Positions 7,702-15,810 of a stretch of 64,000 bases of DNA are shown here, in pieces. The notes beneath the pieces are model-generated. The model saw only the letters and a program-made list of their open reading frames with translations. It did not search any database and was not told where the DNA came from. This DNA is from Verrucomicrobium sp. GAS474 (GTDB lineage: Bacteria; Verrucomicrobiota; Verrucomicrobiia; Methylacidiphilales; GAS474). Position numbers and translations under genes: made by a program. Every line of letters begins with the position of its first letter. The first letter of the stretch is position 1. The stretch lies in assembly GCF_900105685.1 (NCBI RefSeq), contig NZ_LT629781.1:2604001-2668000 (forward strand), read 5' to 3'.

Positions 7702-9429
7702 ATGCAGTTCTCCACCGCTCCCTATTCCCCCCGCACCTATCTCCCGGCCGGGATCGACCTGACCGATCTCAAGACCCTCGAAGGCCTTTACGGTCGCCTT
7801 CAGGCCGACCTCGAGGCGGCGGCGACGGCGGCGGAGCTCGAGACGTGGCTTGCCTCCTACGGCGAGGTCGACAGCGCCATCGACCAGGCCCGCTCCGAGC
7901 GGTACATCGCGATGACCTGCCAGACCGACGATCCCGAGCGGGAGAAGGCCTACCTCCATTTCGTCGAGGAACTCGACCCCGCGCTGAAGCCCCGCCAGTT
8001 CGCCCTCTGGCAAACCCTCGTCGCGAAGCCCGCCTTCGAGATGTTGCCCGACTACTACGCCGTCTTCCGCCGGAGCGTCGCGACCGCCGTCCGTCTTTAC
8101 CGGGAACAGAACATCCCCCGCGAGACCGCGACCGCGAAGCTCTGCCAGAGCTACCAGAAAATCTCCGGCGCGATGACCGTCACCTTCGACGGGGCCGAGC
8201 AGACCCTTCCCCGCATGGGCCGCATCCAGGAGGAGACCGACCGCGCCCGCCGCCAGGCCGCCTGGGAGGCCGTCGCCGCCCGCCGCCTCGCCGACAGCGA
8301 GAAGCTGGAGGAGATCTTCGACCAGCTCCTCGTCCTCCGGGAGGAGATCGCGAAGGAGGCCGGGTTCGCCGACGCGCGGGCCTACTTCTTCGCCTCGCGG
8401 GAGCGGTTCGACTACACCCCCGACGATTGCCTCCGCTTCCACGACGCCATCGAGAAGCAGATCGTCCCCCTCGTCCGCGAGATGCAGGCGGAACGGAAGG
8501 CGAAACTCGGCGTCGACACCCTCCGCCCGTGGGACCTCGCCGTCGATCCCGAGGCGCGCCCCCCGCTGAAGCCCTTCGCCACCGGCGACGAGCTCTTCGA
8601 GAAGACCGACGCGATCTTCGGCGAACTCGATCCCCGGCTGAAGGGCTTCTTCGACGTCCTCCGCCAGGGCGGCCTCGTCGACCTCGAGAATCGGAAGGGG
8701 AAGGCCCCCGGCGGCTACCAGGCGAACCTCCCCGAAGCCCGCGTCCCCTTCATCTTCATGAACGCCGTCGGCATGCAGCGCGACGTCGAGACCCTCCTCC
8801 ACGAGGCGGGCCACGCCTTCCACACCCTCGCGGCGCGGGAGCAGCCGATGAACTGGTACCGGAATGGCATCCCCATCGAGTTCTGTGAGGTCGCCTCGAT
8901 GAGCATGGAGCTCCTCGGCGCCCCCTACATGGGCAAATTCTATAACGAGGAAGAATCGAAGCGGGCCCGCCGGGACCACCTCGAGGGGATCGTGAAGTTC
9001 TTCCCCTGGATGGCCATCGTCGACGGCTTCCAGCACTGGCTGTACACCCATCCCGGCCACAGCCGCCCCGAGAGGAAGGCCGCATGGATCGCGCTGATGG
9101 ACCGCTTCGGCGGGATCGAGGACTGGACCGGCCTCGGCGACCTGAGCGAGGCCCGCGCCTACCTCTGGCACCGGCAGCTCCACATCTTCGAGCTTCCCTT
9201 CTACTACGTCGAATACGGCATCGCCCAGCTCGGCGCGCTCCAGGTCTGGAGCGCCGCCCACAAGGACCGGAAGGCCGCCATCGACGCCTACCTCAGCGGC
9301 CTCTCCCTCGGCGGCTCGAAGCCCCTGCCGCAGCTCTTCGAGGGCGCGGGCATCGCCTTCGACTTCACCGACAAGACCATCGCGCCCCTCATCGCGCTGG
9401 TGCGGGAAGAGATGGCGAAGCTGGGGTGA
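7702..9429 (+). CDS. M3-family oligoendopeptidase (PepF-like)
   Basis: A 575-residue zinc metallopeptidase. The active-site motif HEAGHAFHTLAAREQ (about residues 367-381) gives the HExxH helix. IEFCEVASMSMELLG, about 25 residues later, provides the third zinc ligand in the manner of thimet oligopeptidase and PepF. The long N-terminal helical part matches the oligoendopeptidase F layout. It should be cytoplasmic and cleave short peptides. The start at ATG 7702 gives the family's usual N-terminus; the frame stays open upstream to 7462, but that stretch overlaps the divergent acyltransferase gene and lacks matching codon use. No clear Shine-Dalgarno sequence was seen. Confidence 0.9.
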   Translation: MQFSTAPYSPRTYLPAGIDLTDLKTLEGLYGRLQADLEAAATAAELETWLASYGEVDSAIDQARSERYIAMTCQTDDPEREKAYLHFVEELDPALKPRQFALWQTLVAKPAFEMLPDYYAVFRRSVATAVRLYREQNIPRETATAKLCQSYQKISGAMTVTFDGAEQTLPRMGRIQEETDRARRQAAWEAVAARRLADSEKLEEIFDQLLVLREEIAKEAGFADARAYFFASRERFDYTPDDCLRFHDAIEKQIVPLVREMQAERKAKLGVDTLRPWDLAVDPEARPPLKPFATGDELFEKTDAIFGELDPRLKGFFDVLRQGGLVDLENRKGKAPGGYQANLPEARVPFIFMNAVGMQRDVETLLHEAGHAFHTLAAREQPMNWYRNGIPIEFCEVASMSMELLGAPYMGKFYNEEESKRARRDHLEGIVKFFPWMAIVDGFQHWLYTHPGHSRPERKAAWIALMDRFGGIEDWTGLGDLSEARAYLWHRQLHIFELPFYYVEYGIAQLGALQVWSAAHKDRKAAIDAYLSGLSLGGSKPLPQLFEGAGIAFDFTDKTIAPLIALVREEMAKLG

Positions 9430-9445
9430 GGTTCGGTCTGGAGCG

Positions 9446-9706
9446 ATGAAAGCTCTTTGGATGGGCTTCTTGGTGGTAGGGATTTACGCATGGCTGCTAG
9501 GCGGGTGTGCCGCCCAGCCTCGGAGTAGCGCATCTTATTTGAAGGATGCTCAGGGCCGCGTTGTTTATGACAGCTATGGGAATCCCGTTCCGGATCCTGC
9601 TTATAAGTCCCAATTCAGAGGCGAGCCAGGCAGGACTGATGCGACTCCGAGTGCTGGTCTTCTTGGGAGTGCCGCCAACGGGTTAAACGGCTTGAAAGGG
9701 AAATAG
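9446..9706 (+). CDS. Small predicted lipoprotein
   Basis: An 86-residue protein with an N-terminal hydrophobic stretch and a lipobox (LLGGC at about residues 17-21), so it is probably lipidated after signal peptidase II cleavage. The rest is short and polar (DAQGRVVYDSYGNPVPDPAYK), with glycine-rich ends and no recognisable domain. A GGAG sits a few bases upstream of the ATG. It follows the peptidase gene by 16 bases and its base composition is lower than that of its neighbours. The function is unknown. Confidence 0.65.
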   Translation: MKALWMGFLVVGIYAWLLGGCAAQPRSSASYLKDAQGRVVYDSYGNPVPDPAYKSQFRGEPGRTDATPSAGLLGSAANGLNGLKGK

Positions 9707-9711
9707 GGGGA

Positions 9712-10254
9712 CTAATCGACGTCGCTGTCGGCGAACTTCGCGCGATGGGCCTTCGCCACCTCGACGTATTTCTTCGCGAAGGCGCTCGTGTTCGCCCGCT
9801 CTTCCGGGGTGAGGGGACGGACGACCTTCGCCGGGACGCCGAGGACCATCGAGCCCTCGGGGACCCGCATTCCCTGGGGGACGAGGGCGTTTGCGCCGAC
9901 GATCGATTCCTTTCCGATCACCGCGCCGTCGAGGATCGTGCTGTGCATCCCGATGAGGCACGAATCGCCGACAGTGCAGGCGTGGACGACGGCGGCATGG
10001 CCGACGGTGACGTCCTTCCCGATCACCACGCCGAAGTCGTCAGAGAGATGGACGATCGCTCCGTCCTGGATGTTGGATCCTTCGCCGATGACGATCGAGT
10101 TGATGTCGCCGCGCAGGACCGCGCCGGGCCAGACGCTGGTCCGGGGGCCGAGGAGGACGTCGCCGATCACCGTGGCCCCCGGGGCGACGTAGGCCGTGGG
10201 ATCGATCTGCGGATCGCGTCCCAGGAAGGCGGCGAGCCGTTCGGGGAGCGTCAC
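9712..10254 (-). CDS. Gamma-carbonic-anhydrase-like hexapeptide-repeat protein
   Basis: A 180-residue left-handed beta-helix protein. Repeated hexapeptides run through most of its length (VIGDVLLGPRTSVWPGAVL, GEGSNIQDGAIVHL), and the spaced histidines in VHLSDDFG and VGHAAVVHAC match the zinc ligands of YrdA/PaaY-type gamma-carbonic anhydrases. These trimeric proteins bind a metal, though many show no hydratase activity. The GTG start overlaps the stop of mutS in a GTGA arrangement (10251-10254), so the two genes are translationally coupled, an unusual partnership. The 3' end lies 5 bases from the convergent small lipoprotein gene. Confidence 0.85.
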   Translation of the reverse strand: MTLPERLAAFLGRDPQIDPTAYVAPGATVIGDVLLGPRTSVWPGAVLRGDINSIVIGEGSNIQDGAIVHLSDDFGVVIGKDVTVGHAAVVHACTVGDSCLIGMHSTILDGAVIGKESIVGANALVPQGMRVPEGSMVLGVPAKVVRPLTPEERANTSAFAKKYVEVAKAHRAKFADSDVD

Positions 10255-12776
10255 GAGGCCTCCTGCTTGAAGAGGTCGAACTGGGACCATTCCTTCACGA
10301 TCTTCTTCGACGGATTCTTCCCGTTCTTCGGCGGCTGGCTGAGGCGGGGCTTGCCGCTCTCGTCGAGCTGCTCCTCCTCCAGGATGCGGAGGACTTCCTT
10401 CGCCCGCTCGACGACGGAGGGGGGGAGCCCGGCGAGGCGGGCGACCTGGATGCCGTAGCTCTTGTCGGCCCCGCCGGGGATGATCTTGCGGAGGAAGATC
10501 ACCTCGTCGTTCCACTCCCGGACGGCGACGCAGGCGTTCTGGATCGAGGGACGGCTGAGGGCGAGCTCGGTCAGCTCGTGGTAATGGGTGGCGAAGAGGG
10601 TGAGGGCCCTCGCCTGGTCGTGGAGGTGCTCCGCGACGGCCCAGGCGATGCTCAGGCCGTCGAAGGTGCTCGTCCCCCGGCCGATCTCGTCGAGGATGAC
10701 GAGGCTCCGGTCGGTGGCGTGGTGGAGGATGTTCGCCGTCTCGTTCATCTCGACCATGAAGGTGCTCTGTCCTCGGGAGAGGTCGTCGTTCGCGCCGACG
10801 CGGGTGAAGATCCGGTCGAGCGCGCCGATCCGGGCCCGCGCCGCCGGGACGTAGGTGCCGAGGTGGGCCATGAGGGCGATGAGGGCGACCTGCCGGATGT
10901 AGGTGCTCTTGCCCGCCATGTTCGGCCCGGTGAGGATCGTGAGGCGCTGGGCGGCGGTGTTCAGCGTGGCGTCGTTCGGGATGAATCGTTCGCCGAGCAT
11001 CCGCTGCTCGAGGACCGGATGGCGGCCCTCTTCGATCTCGATCTCGACCTCGTCGGTCAGCTCGGGACGGACGTAGTCCCGTTCCTGGGCCAGGGCCCCC
11101 CAACCGGCGAGGATGTCGAGCTCGCTCAGGGCGCGGGCCGTCTGCTGGATGGCGTCGAGGCGGGCGACCGCCTCCTGCCGGAGGGAGAGGAAGATCTCGT
11201 ATTCGAGCTGCCGGGACCGTTCCTCGGCGCCGAGGATCTTCCCCTCCATCTCCTTCAGCTCGGGCGTGATGAAACGCTCCGCGTTGGCCGTCGTCTGCTT
11301 CCGGTGATAGTCGGCGGGGACGTTGGCGGCCTGGGAGTGGCTGACCTCGAGGTAGTAGCCGAAGACCTGGTTGAAGCGGATCTTGAGGGTCTTGATCCCG
11401 GTCCGCTCGATTTCCCGCTGCTGGAGCCGGGCGAGCCATTCCTTCCCCTCGGTCCCGGCGGCGAGGAGTTCGTCGAGGTCGGCGCGGTACCCGGGACGGA
11501 TCATCCCGCCTTCCTTGATCGGGATCGGCGGTTCCTCGACGAGGGCGTCGCCGAGGAGGGCGACGAGGTCGTCCTGCGGGACGATTTCGTCGCGCAGGGC
11601 GGCGACGCGGGGGAGGTCGATCCCGGCCAGCGCGGCGCGGACGGCGGGGAGCTTCGAGAGGGAAAGCTTCAGCGCGGCGAGGTCGCGGGCGTTGCCGCCG
11701 CCCTGGCTGAGGCGGCCGATCAGGCGCTCCAGGTCGCGGATGTCGCGGAGGTGGCCGCGCAGCTGTTCCCGGGCCGGTTCGCCTTCCTTCCACCAGCCGA
11801 CGGCCCCCAGGCGTTGCCGGAGGGCGTCCCGGTCCCGGAGGGGATGGAGGAGCCAGCGCCGCAGGAGCCGCCCGCCGCCCGAGGTGACGGTGCGGTCGAT
11901 CGCGCCGAGCAGGGTGGCGTCGCCCGAGGCCTCGCGCGAGGTTTCGACGAGGTCGAGGTTCCGCTGGGTGACGGGATCGAGGCCGAGGTATTCGGCCCGC
12001 TGAAAGGCGGTGATGCGGCGGACGTGGCCGAGGTTCCGCCGCAGTTCGACGGCGAGGTAATGGATCAGCCCGCCCGCCGCCGCCGCGCCGAGGGGGGCGC
12101 AACCGAGGCCGAAGCCGTCGAGGGAATGGGTCTTCAGGTGTTCCAGGAGGGCCGCCTTCGCCGTCTCCCCCTCGAAGGCCCAGCCCTCGTGAGAGACGAA
12201 GAGGCGGTTCGATTCCTTCCTCAGCTCGGCCCAATCGTCGTCCTGGCCCTGGCCTGAAGGAATGACGATCTCCGAGGGATCGAGGCGGAGGAGCCAGTCG
12301 AGGACGTCGTCGACGCCGCCCGCCTCCCCGGCCTGGAATTCCCCCGTGCTGAGATCGAGGCAGGCGAGGCCGTGCTTCTTCCCGCCGAGGCCCCGGACGA
12401 GGGCGGCGCAGTAATTGTTCCGCTTCGCCGCGAGGACGTTCCCGTCGAGGACGCTGCCGGGGCTGATGATCTGCGTCACCTCGCGGCGGACGAGCTGGCC
12501 CGGCTTCGGGGCCTCCACCTGGTCGCAGATGGCGATGCGGCGGCCCGCCTTGATGATCCGGGCGATATAGGCCTCGGCGGCGTGGAAGGGGAGGCCGCAC
12601 ATCGGCATCCCGTTCCGCTGGGTGAGGGTGAGGTCGAGGATCTCCGAACCGATCTTCGCGTCGTCGAAGAAGAGCTCGTAGAAATCGCCGAGACGGAAGA
12701 AAAGAAGGGCGTCCTTCGGGATCTGGCTCTTCAGCGCCCGGTACTGCTGCATCATCGGTGTCTCGGCGGAGGACAT
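10251..12776 (-). CDS. mutS: DNA mismatch repair protein MutS
   Basis: A full-length MutS of 841 residues. The mismatch-recognition domain is at the start (LFFRLGDFYELFFDDAK, carrying the Phe-x-Glu that stacks on mispairs), followed by connector, lever and clamp regions. The C-terminal ABC-type ATPase has Walker A TGPNMAGKSTYIRQ, signature LSRGQSTFMVEM and Walker B LVILDEIGRGTSTFDG. It scans newly replicated DNA and recruits MutL, which is not in this window. The gene is read divergently from thyA across about 180 bases that hold both promoters. Confidence 0.98.
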   Translation of the reverse strand: MSSAETPMMQQYRALKSQIPKDALLFFRLGDFYELFFDDAKIGSEILDLTLTQRNGMPMCGLPFHAAEAYIARIIKAGRRIAICDQVEAPKPGQLVRREVTQIISPGSVLDGNVLAAKRNNYCAALVRGLGGKKHGLACLDLSTGEFQAGEAGGVDDVLDWLLRLDPSEIVIPSGQGQDDDWAELRKESNRLFVSHEGWAFEGETAKAALLEHLKTHSLDGFGLGCAPLGAAAAGGLIHYLAVELRRNLGHVRRITAFQRAEYLGLDPVTQRNLDLVETSREASGDATLLGAIDRTVTSGGGRLLRRWLLHPLRDRDALRQRLGAVGWWKEGEPAREQLRGHLRDIRDLERLIGRLSQGGGNARDLAALKLSLSKLPAVRAALAGIDLPRVAALRDEIVPQDDLVALLGDALVEEPPIPIKEGGMIRPGYRADLDELLAAGTEGKEWLARLQQREIERTGIKTLKIRFNQVFGYYLEVSHSQAANVPADYHRKQTTANAERFITPELKEMEGKILGAEERSRQLEYEIFLSLRQEAVARLDAIQQTARALSELDILAGWGALAQERDYVRPELTDEVEIEIEEGRHPVLEQRMLGERFIPNDATLNTAAQRLTILTGPNMAGKSTYIRQVALIALMAHLGTYVPAARARIGALDRIFTRVGANDDLSRGQSTFMVEMNETANILHHATDRSLVILDEIGRGTSTFDGLSIAWAVAEHLHDQARALTLFATHYHELTELALSRPSIQNACVAVREWNDEVIFLRKIIPGGADKSYGIQVARLAGLPPSVVERAKEVLRILEEEQLDESGKPRLSQPPKNGKNPSKKIVKEWSQFDLFKQEAS

Positions 12777-12954
12777 CCCGGGATGTTGTGTTCCGTGGGG
12801 GTAAAGATCAAACCAAGATCGTGCGGGAAAGGGGAGAGTTGCCCCGGGGAATGGAGAGGGGTAACTTATTCACAGGTTCTTGGCGGGTTGCTCGGATGTT
12901 ATTGAGTGCTTTTGCTCGCAAGACATTGATGTGGAGTGATTTGAATTGATATTG

Positions 12955-14028
12955 ATGGGGTCCGCCCTACCTTCTGACGTTGTGAAAAAGAAAGCGGTGA
13001 ACGATCTCGATCTCGACCTCGGCCCCATTCCCGGGCTCGACTACGATCCGCTCACGGAACTCGACCTCGGGCCGATCTCGAAACCGGGGGACAAGCATGT
13101 CCTGGCCCCGCGCACCCGCGTGGCGACGCACCGCGCGCAGGTTTCCGACAAGGACAAAAGCGGAGCCGGCCAGCTCGATTTCTTCTTCCCCGCCACGGGT
13201 GGCCCGAACGACGCGATGGCGTCCTACCACGACCACCTCTACCAGCTCCTCCGCCAGGGCATCTACCGGGATCCCCGGAACTACCGCCAGGACCGGACGG
13301 GGACCGGAGCCTACACGCTCTTCGGCGGCCAGATGCGCTTCGACCTCTCCGAGGGCTTCCCCCTTGTCACGACAAAGAAGGTCCACACGAAGTCGGTCAT
13401 CCACGAGCTCCTCTGGTTCCTCAAGGGGGAGACGAACATCCGTTACCTGAAGGAGAACGGCGTCCGCATCTGGGACGAGTGGGCCGACGCCGACGGCAAT
13501 CTCGGCCGCGTCTACGGTGCCCAGTGGCGGAGCTGGCAGACCGCCGACGGCCGGACCGTCGATCAGATCCGGAACGTCGTCGACCAGATCCGCCGGAACC
13601 CGAACAGCCGCCGCCTCATCGTCAGCGCGTGGAACCCGGGCGAGGTCGACGGGATGGCCCTTCCTCCCTGCCACGCCTTCTTCCAGTTCTCCGTCCTCGG
13701 CGGGAAGCTCCACTGCCAGCTCTACCAGCGGAGCGCCGACTTCTTCCTCGGCGTCCCCTTCAACATCGCCTCCTACGCGCTCCTGAACATGATGGTGGCG
13801 CAGGTCTGCGGGCTGGAGGCCGGGGAGTTCATCCACACGCTCGGTGACTACCACCTCTACTCGAACCACATCGACCAGGCGAAGGAACAGCTCCTCCGCG
13901 AGCCGCGCCCGCTGCCGAGAATGCGCCTCAATCCCGACGTGAGGGAGATCGAGGACTTCCGCTTCGAGGACTTCACCCTCGAAGGCTACGATCCCCATCC
14001 GACGATCAAGGCGCCCGTCGCGGTCTGA
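12955..14028 (+). CDS. thyA: Thymidylate synthase with an N-terminal extension
   Basis: The last 270 residues, from [15 protein letters not shown] (13216), are a complete ThyA: RTGTG for dUMP phosphate binding, LWFLKGETN, the nucleophile in [10 protein letters not shown], and [12 protein letters not shown]. It makes dTMP from dUMP with methylene-tetrahydrofolate. Upstream the same frame stays open with GC-rich codons for another 75-85 residues rich in Asp, Leu and Pro, including the near-repeats [10 protein letters not shown] and [10 protein letters not shown]. Possible starts are ATG 12955, GTG 12982 and the canonical ATG 13216. The extension has no fold I recognise. FolK is encoded about 28 kb away. 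Confidence 0.93.
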   Translation: MGSALPSDVVKKKAVNDLDLDLGPIPGLDYDPLTELDLGPISKPGDKHVLAPRTRVATHRAQVSDKDKSGAGQLDFFFPATGGPNDAMASYHDHLYQLLRQGIYRDPRNYRQDRTGTGAYTLFGGQMRFDLSEGFPLVTTKKVHTKSVIHELLWFLKGETNIRYLKENGVRIWDEWADADGNLGRVYGAQWRSWQTADGRTVDQIRNVVDQIRRNPNSRRLIVSAWNPGEVDGMALPPCHAFFQFSVLGGKLHCQLYQRSADFFLGVPFNIASYALLNMMVAQVCGLEAGEFIHTLGDYHLYSNHIDQAKEQLLREPRPLPRMRLNPDVREIEDFRFEDFTLEGYDPHPTIKAPVAV

Positions 14029-14035
14029 GTCGCGC

Positions 14036-14446
14036 TCAGCGGATCACGCCGTTCGACTTCAGCAGCCCCCACGTGATGAAGAGGGCGACGCTGCCCGCCC
14101 GGATCACCGAGGCCTGGACCCGGATCGCCTGATAGCTCTTCGGGATGCCGACCGATTCCATGTCCCGCGCCGCGCCGCGCGCGCGGATGACCGTCCAGAT
14201 CACGAACCACGCCGCGAAGGTCAGGACGCCCCAGAGCTTCTCCGTCGGGAAGAGCTTCTCGTAGACGATCAGCGCGAAGAAAAGGATCAGGAAGGGGGCG
14301 AAATCGCCGAAGCTCCGCCGCTTGATGTTCGAGACGATCTTGCCCTGTTCCTCCGGGGTGAGGGAGAGGAGGAGCTTCCGTTCCCGGAAGGTCAGCGAGA
14401 CGCTGAGGATGACGAGGGCGACGAGGCCGAACAGGAGGGGATTCAT
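14036..14446 (-). CDS. Small membrane protein of unknown function
   Basis: A 136-residue protein with about four hydrophobic segments: an N-terminal helix (LLFGLVALVILSVSL), two central ones (FAPFLILFFALIVYEKLF and GVLTFAAWFVIWTVI) and one near the end (GSVALFITWGLL), separated by short charged loops. No family was recognised. It ends 7 bases from the convergent thyA stop, and a TPR-like gene lies 9 bases upstream on the same strand, so the two may be co-transcribed. Confidence 0.7.
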   Translation of the reverse strand: MNPLLFGLVALVILSVSLTFRERKLLLSLTPEEQGKIVSNIKRRSFGDFAPFLILFFALIVYEKLFPTEKLWGVLTFAAWFVIWTVIRARGAARDMESVGIPKSYQAIRVQASVIRAGSVALFITWGLLKSNGVIR

Positions 14447-14455
14447 GCGGCGGGA

Positions 14456-14785
14456 TTAATTCGAGGAACCGTCCGCTTCCCCCGTCAGGACCGAGAGCGA
14501 CTGCCGGATCTCGGCCTCCGGCCCCTCGTGGCGCTGGGAGATCGCGAGGGGGAGGGCGTATTCGTAATATTGGCGGGCGAGGGCCATGTCGTCCCGGCGG
14601 ATGGCGCACTGGGCCAGGAGCATGGCGGCGACCATCCAGTCGGGCTTCTTTTCGAGCGCCAGCCGGAGATGGACCTCGGCCTCGGCGAAACGCTCCGCGT
14701 CGAAGAGCGCCTTCCCCAGGCTGAATTGGAGGAGCTCATTGTCGGGCTGGGCCTCGATCAGAGCTTGGTATTTGGAAATCGACAC
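14456..14785 (-). CDS. Small TPR-repeat protein
   Basis: About 109 residues from a GTG start at 14785, preceded by AGGA at a suitable distance. The sequence reads as two tetratricopeptide-like repeats: LLQFSLGKALFDAERFAEAE followed by a helix partner ending in LALEKKPDW, then MLLAQCAIRRDDMALARQYY. Such proteins are scaffolds for protein contacts; the partner is unknown. The frame remains open to 14995, but that part overlaps the divergent binding-protein gene and is AT-rich non-coding-like sequence. It probably shares an operon with the small membrane protein downstream. Confidence 0.68.
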   Translation of the reverse strand: MSISKYQALIEAQPDNELLQFSLGKALFDAERFAEAEVHLRLALEKKPDWMVAAMLLAQCAIRRDDMALARQYYEYALPLAISQRHEGPEAEIRQSLSVLTGEADGSSN

Positions 14786-14993
14786 GATGCCATCCTGTTT
14801 ATCCCCGGCAGGCCTCCTTTTCCAGTCCCGTTTTCCAACGCCCGTTTGTTTAGAGACCAAAATGATCGATCTGTGAGTATTAATACGCTTTCGGGTTTTC
14901 GCGAAAACGAATAGAACTAATTCACGATCCCGGGGGGGAAATCGCAACCACTCACGCCAAGAAAACGCCAGCCCGTCTGGCGACCCAAGACGC

Positions 14994-15755
14994 ATGAAGC
15001 ATCATCCCCTCAAATCCCTCGTCACGGCCACCGTCCTCTCCTGCCTCGCCCTCGGCGGGCTCCACGCCCAGACGGCCCCGGTGAAGCTCGCCGGTTCGGT
15101 CACCCTCTGCGCCAAGGTCACGGCGAAGAAGGCCGAACTCGAGGCCGCCTCCGGCACGACCTTCGATGTGATTCCGAACACCACCGGCAAGGGAGTCGTC
15201 GACCTCGTCGAAGGCCGCGCCGATGTCGCCCTGATCGGCGGCGCGTGGGAAGCGGTCGTCGCCGACGTCAACGGGAAGGCCCCGGGCAAGGTCGATACCG
15301 CTACCCTCAATGTCGCCCCCCTGAAGCCGACGAGCCTCGTCTTCATCACCGACGCCGCGAATCCGGCCAAGGCGATCACGACGCAGCAGGCGGCCGACCT
15401 CCTCACCGGCAAGATCGCGAACTGGAAGGATGTCGGCGGTGCCGATCAGGCCGTCTCGGTCATTCTCCCGCCCCCCTCCAATGGCTTCCGCATCTTCTTC
15501 CAGAGCACCCTGATCAAGGGCTCCACCTATGCCGCCTCGGCCAAGGAAATCCCCGACCTGCGGAACATCCCCCTCGTCGTCGCCCAGGTTCCGGGAGCGA
15601 TCTCCTTCCAGTCGACCGACCTCCCCATGGCGGCCGGGACGCGCATCATCCCGATCGACAAGCCCCTGGCGTTCCCCCTCCTCGTGGTGACAAAAAAGAC
15701 CGCCTCCCCCGAGGTCGGCAAGGCGGTTGCTGCCATCGTGGCCGCCTTCAAATAA
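14994..15755 (+). CDS. Periplasmic substrate-binding protein, PstS-like
   Basis: A 253-residue exported protein with a Sec signal peptide (residues 1-26, ending HAQ) and no lipobox cysteine. The remainder fits the short PBP-like phosphate-binding fold: NTTGKGVVDLVEGRADVALIGG, then TTQQAADLLTGKIANWKDVGG, a motif very typical of PstS relatives (the loop preceding the second lobe). No PstC, PstA or PstB genes are nearby, so it is probably not part of an ABC importer encoded here. A chemoreceptor starts 55 bases downstream, which suggests it may present a bound ligand to that receptor (inference). Confidence 0.85.
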   Translation: MKHHPLKSLVTATVLSCLALGGLHAQTAPVKLAGSVTLCAKVTAKKAELEAASGTTFDVIPNTTGKGVVDLVEGRADVALIGGAWEAVVADVNGKAPGKVDTATLNVAPLKPTSLVFITDAANPAKAITTQQAADLLTGKIANWKDVGGADQAVSVILPPPSNGFRIFFQSTLIKGSTYAASAKEIPDLRNIPLVVAQVPGAISFQSTDLPMAAGTRIIPIDKPLAFPLLVVTKKTASPEVGKAVAAIVAAFK

Positions 15756-15810
15756 GCGTTCGGACCGAGGTTCCCGCTCCCCTCCGCCATTTCAACTTCA
15801 CCCTCTCCCT

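Noticed and set aside
12777-12954. Promoter pair between mutS and thyA
   Set aside because: The region is AT-richer and must hold promoters, but no -35/-10 pair with good spacing stood out, so none was listed.
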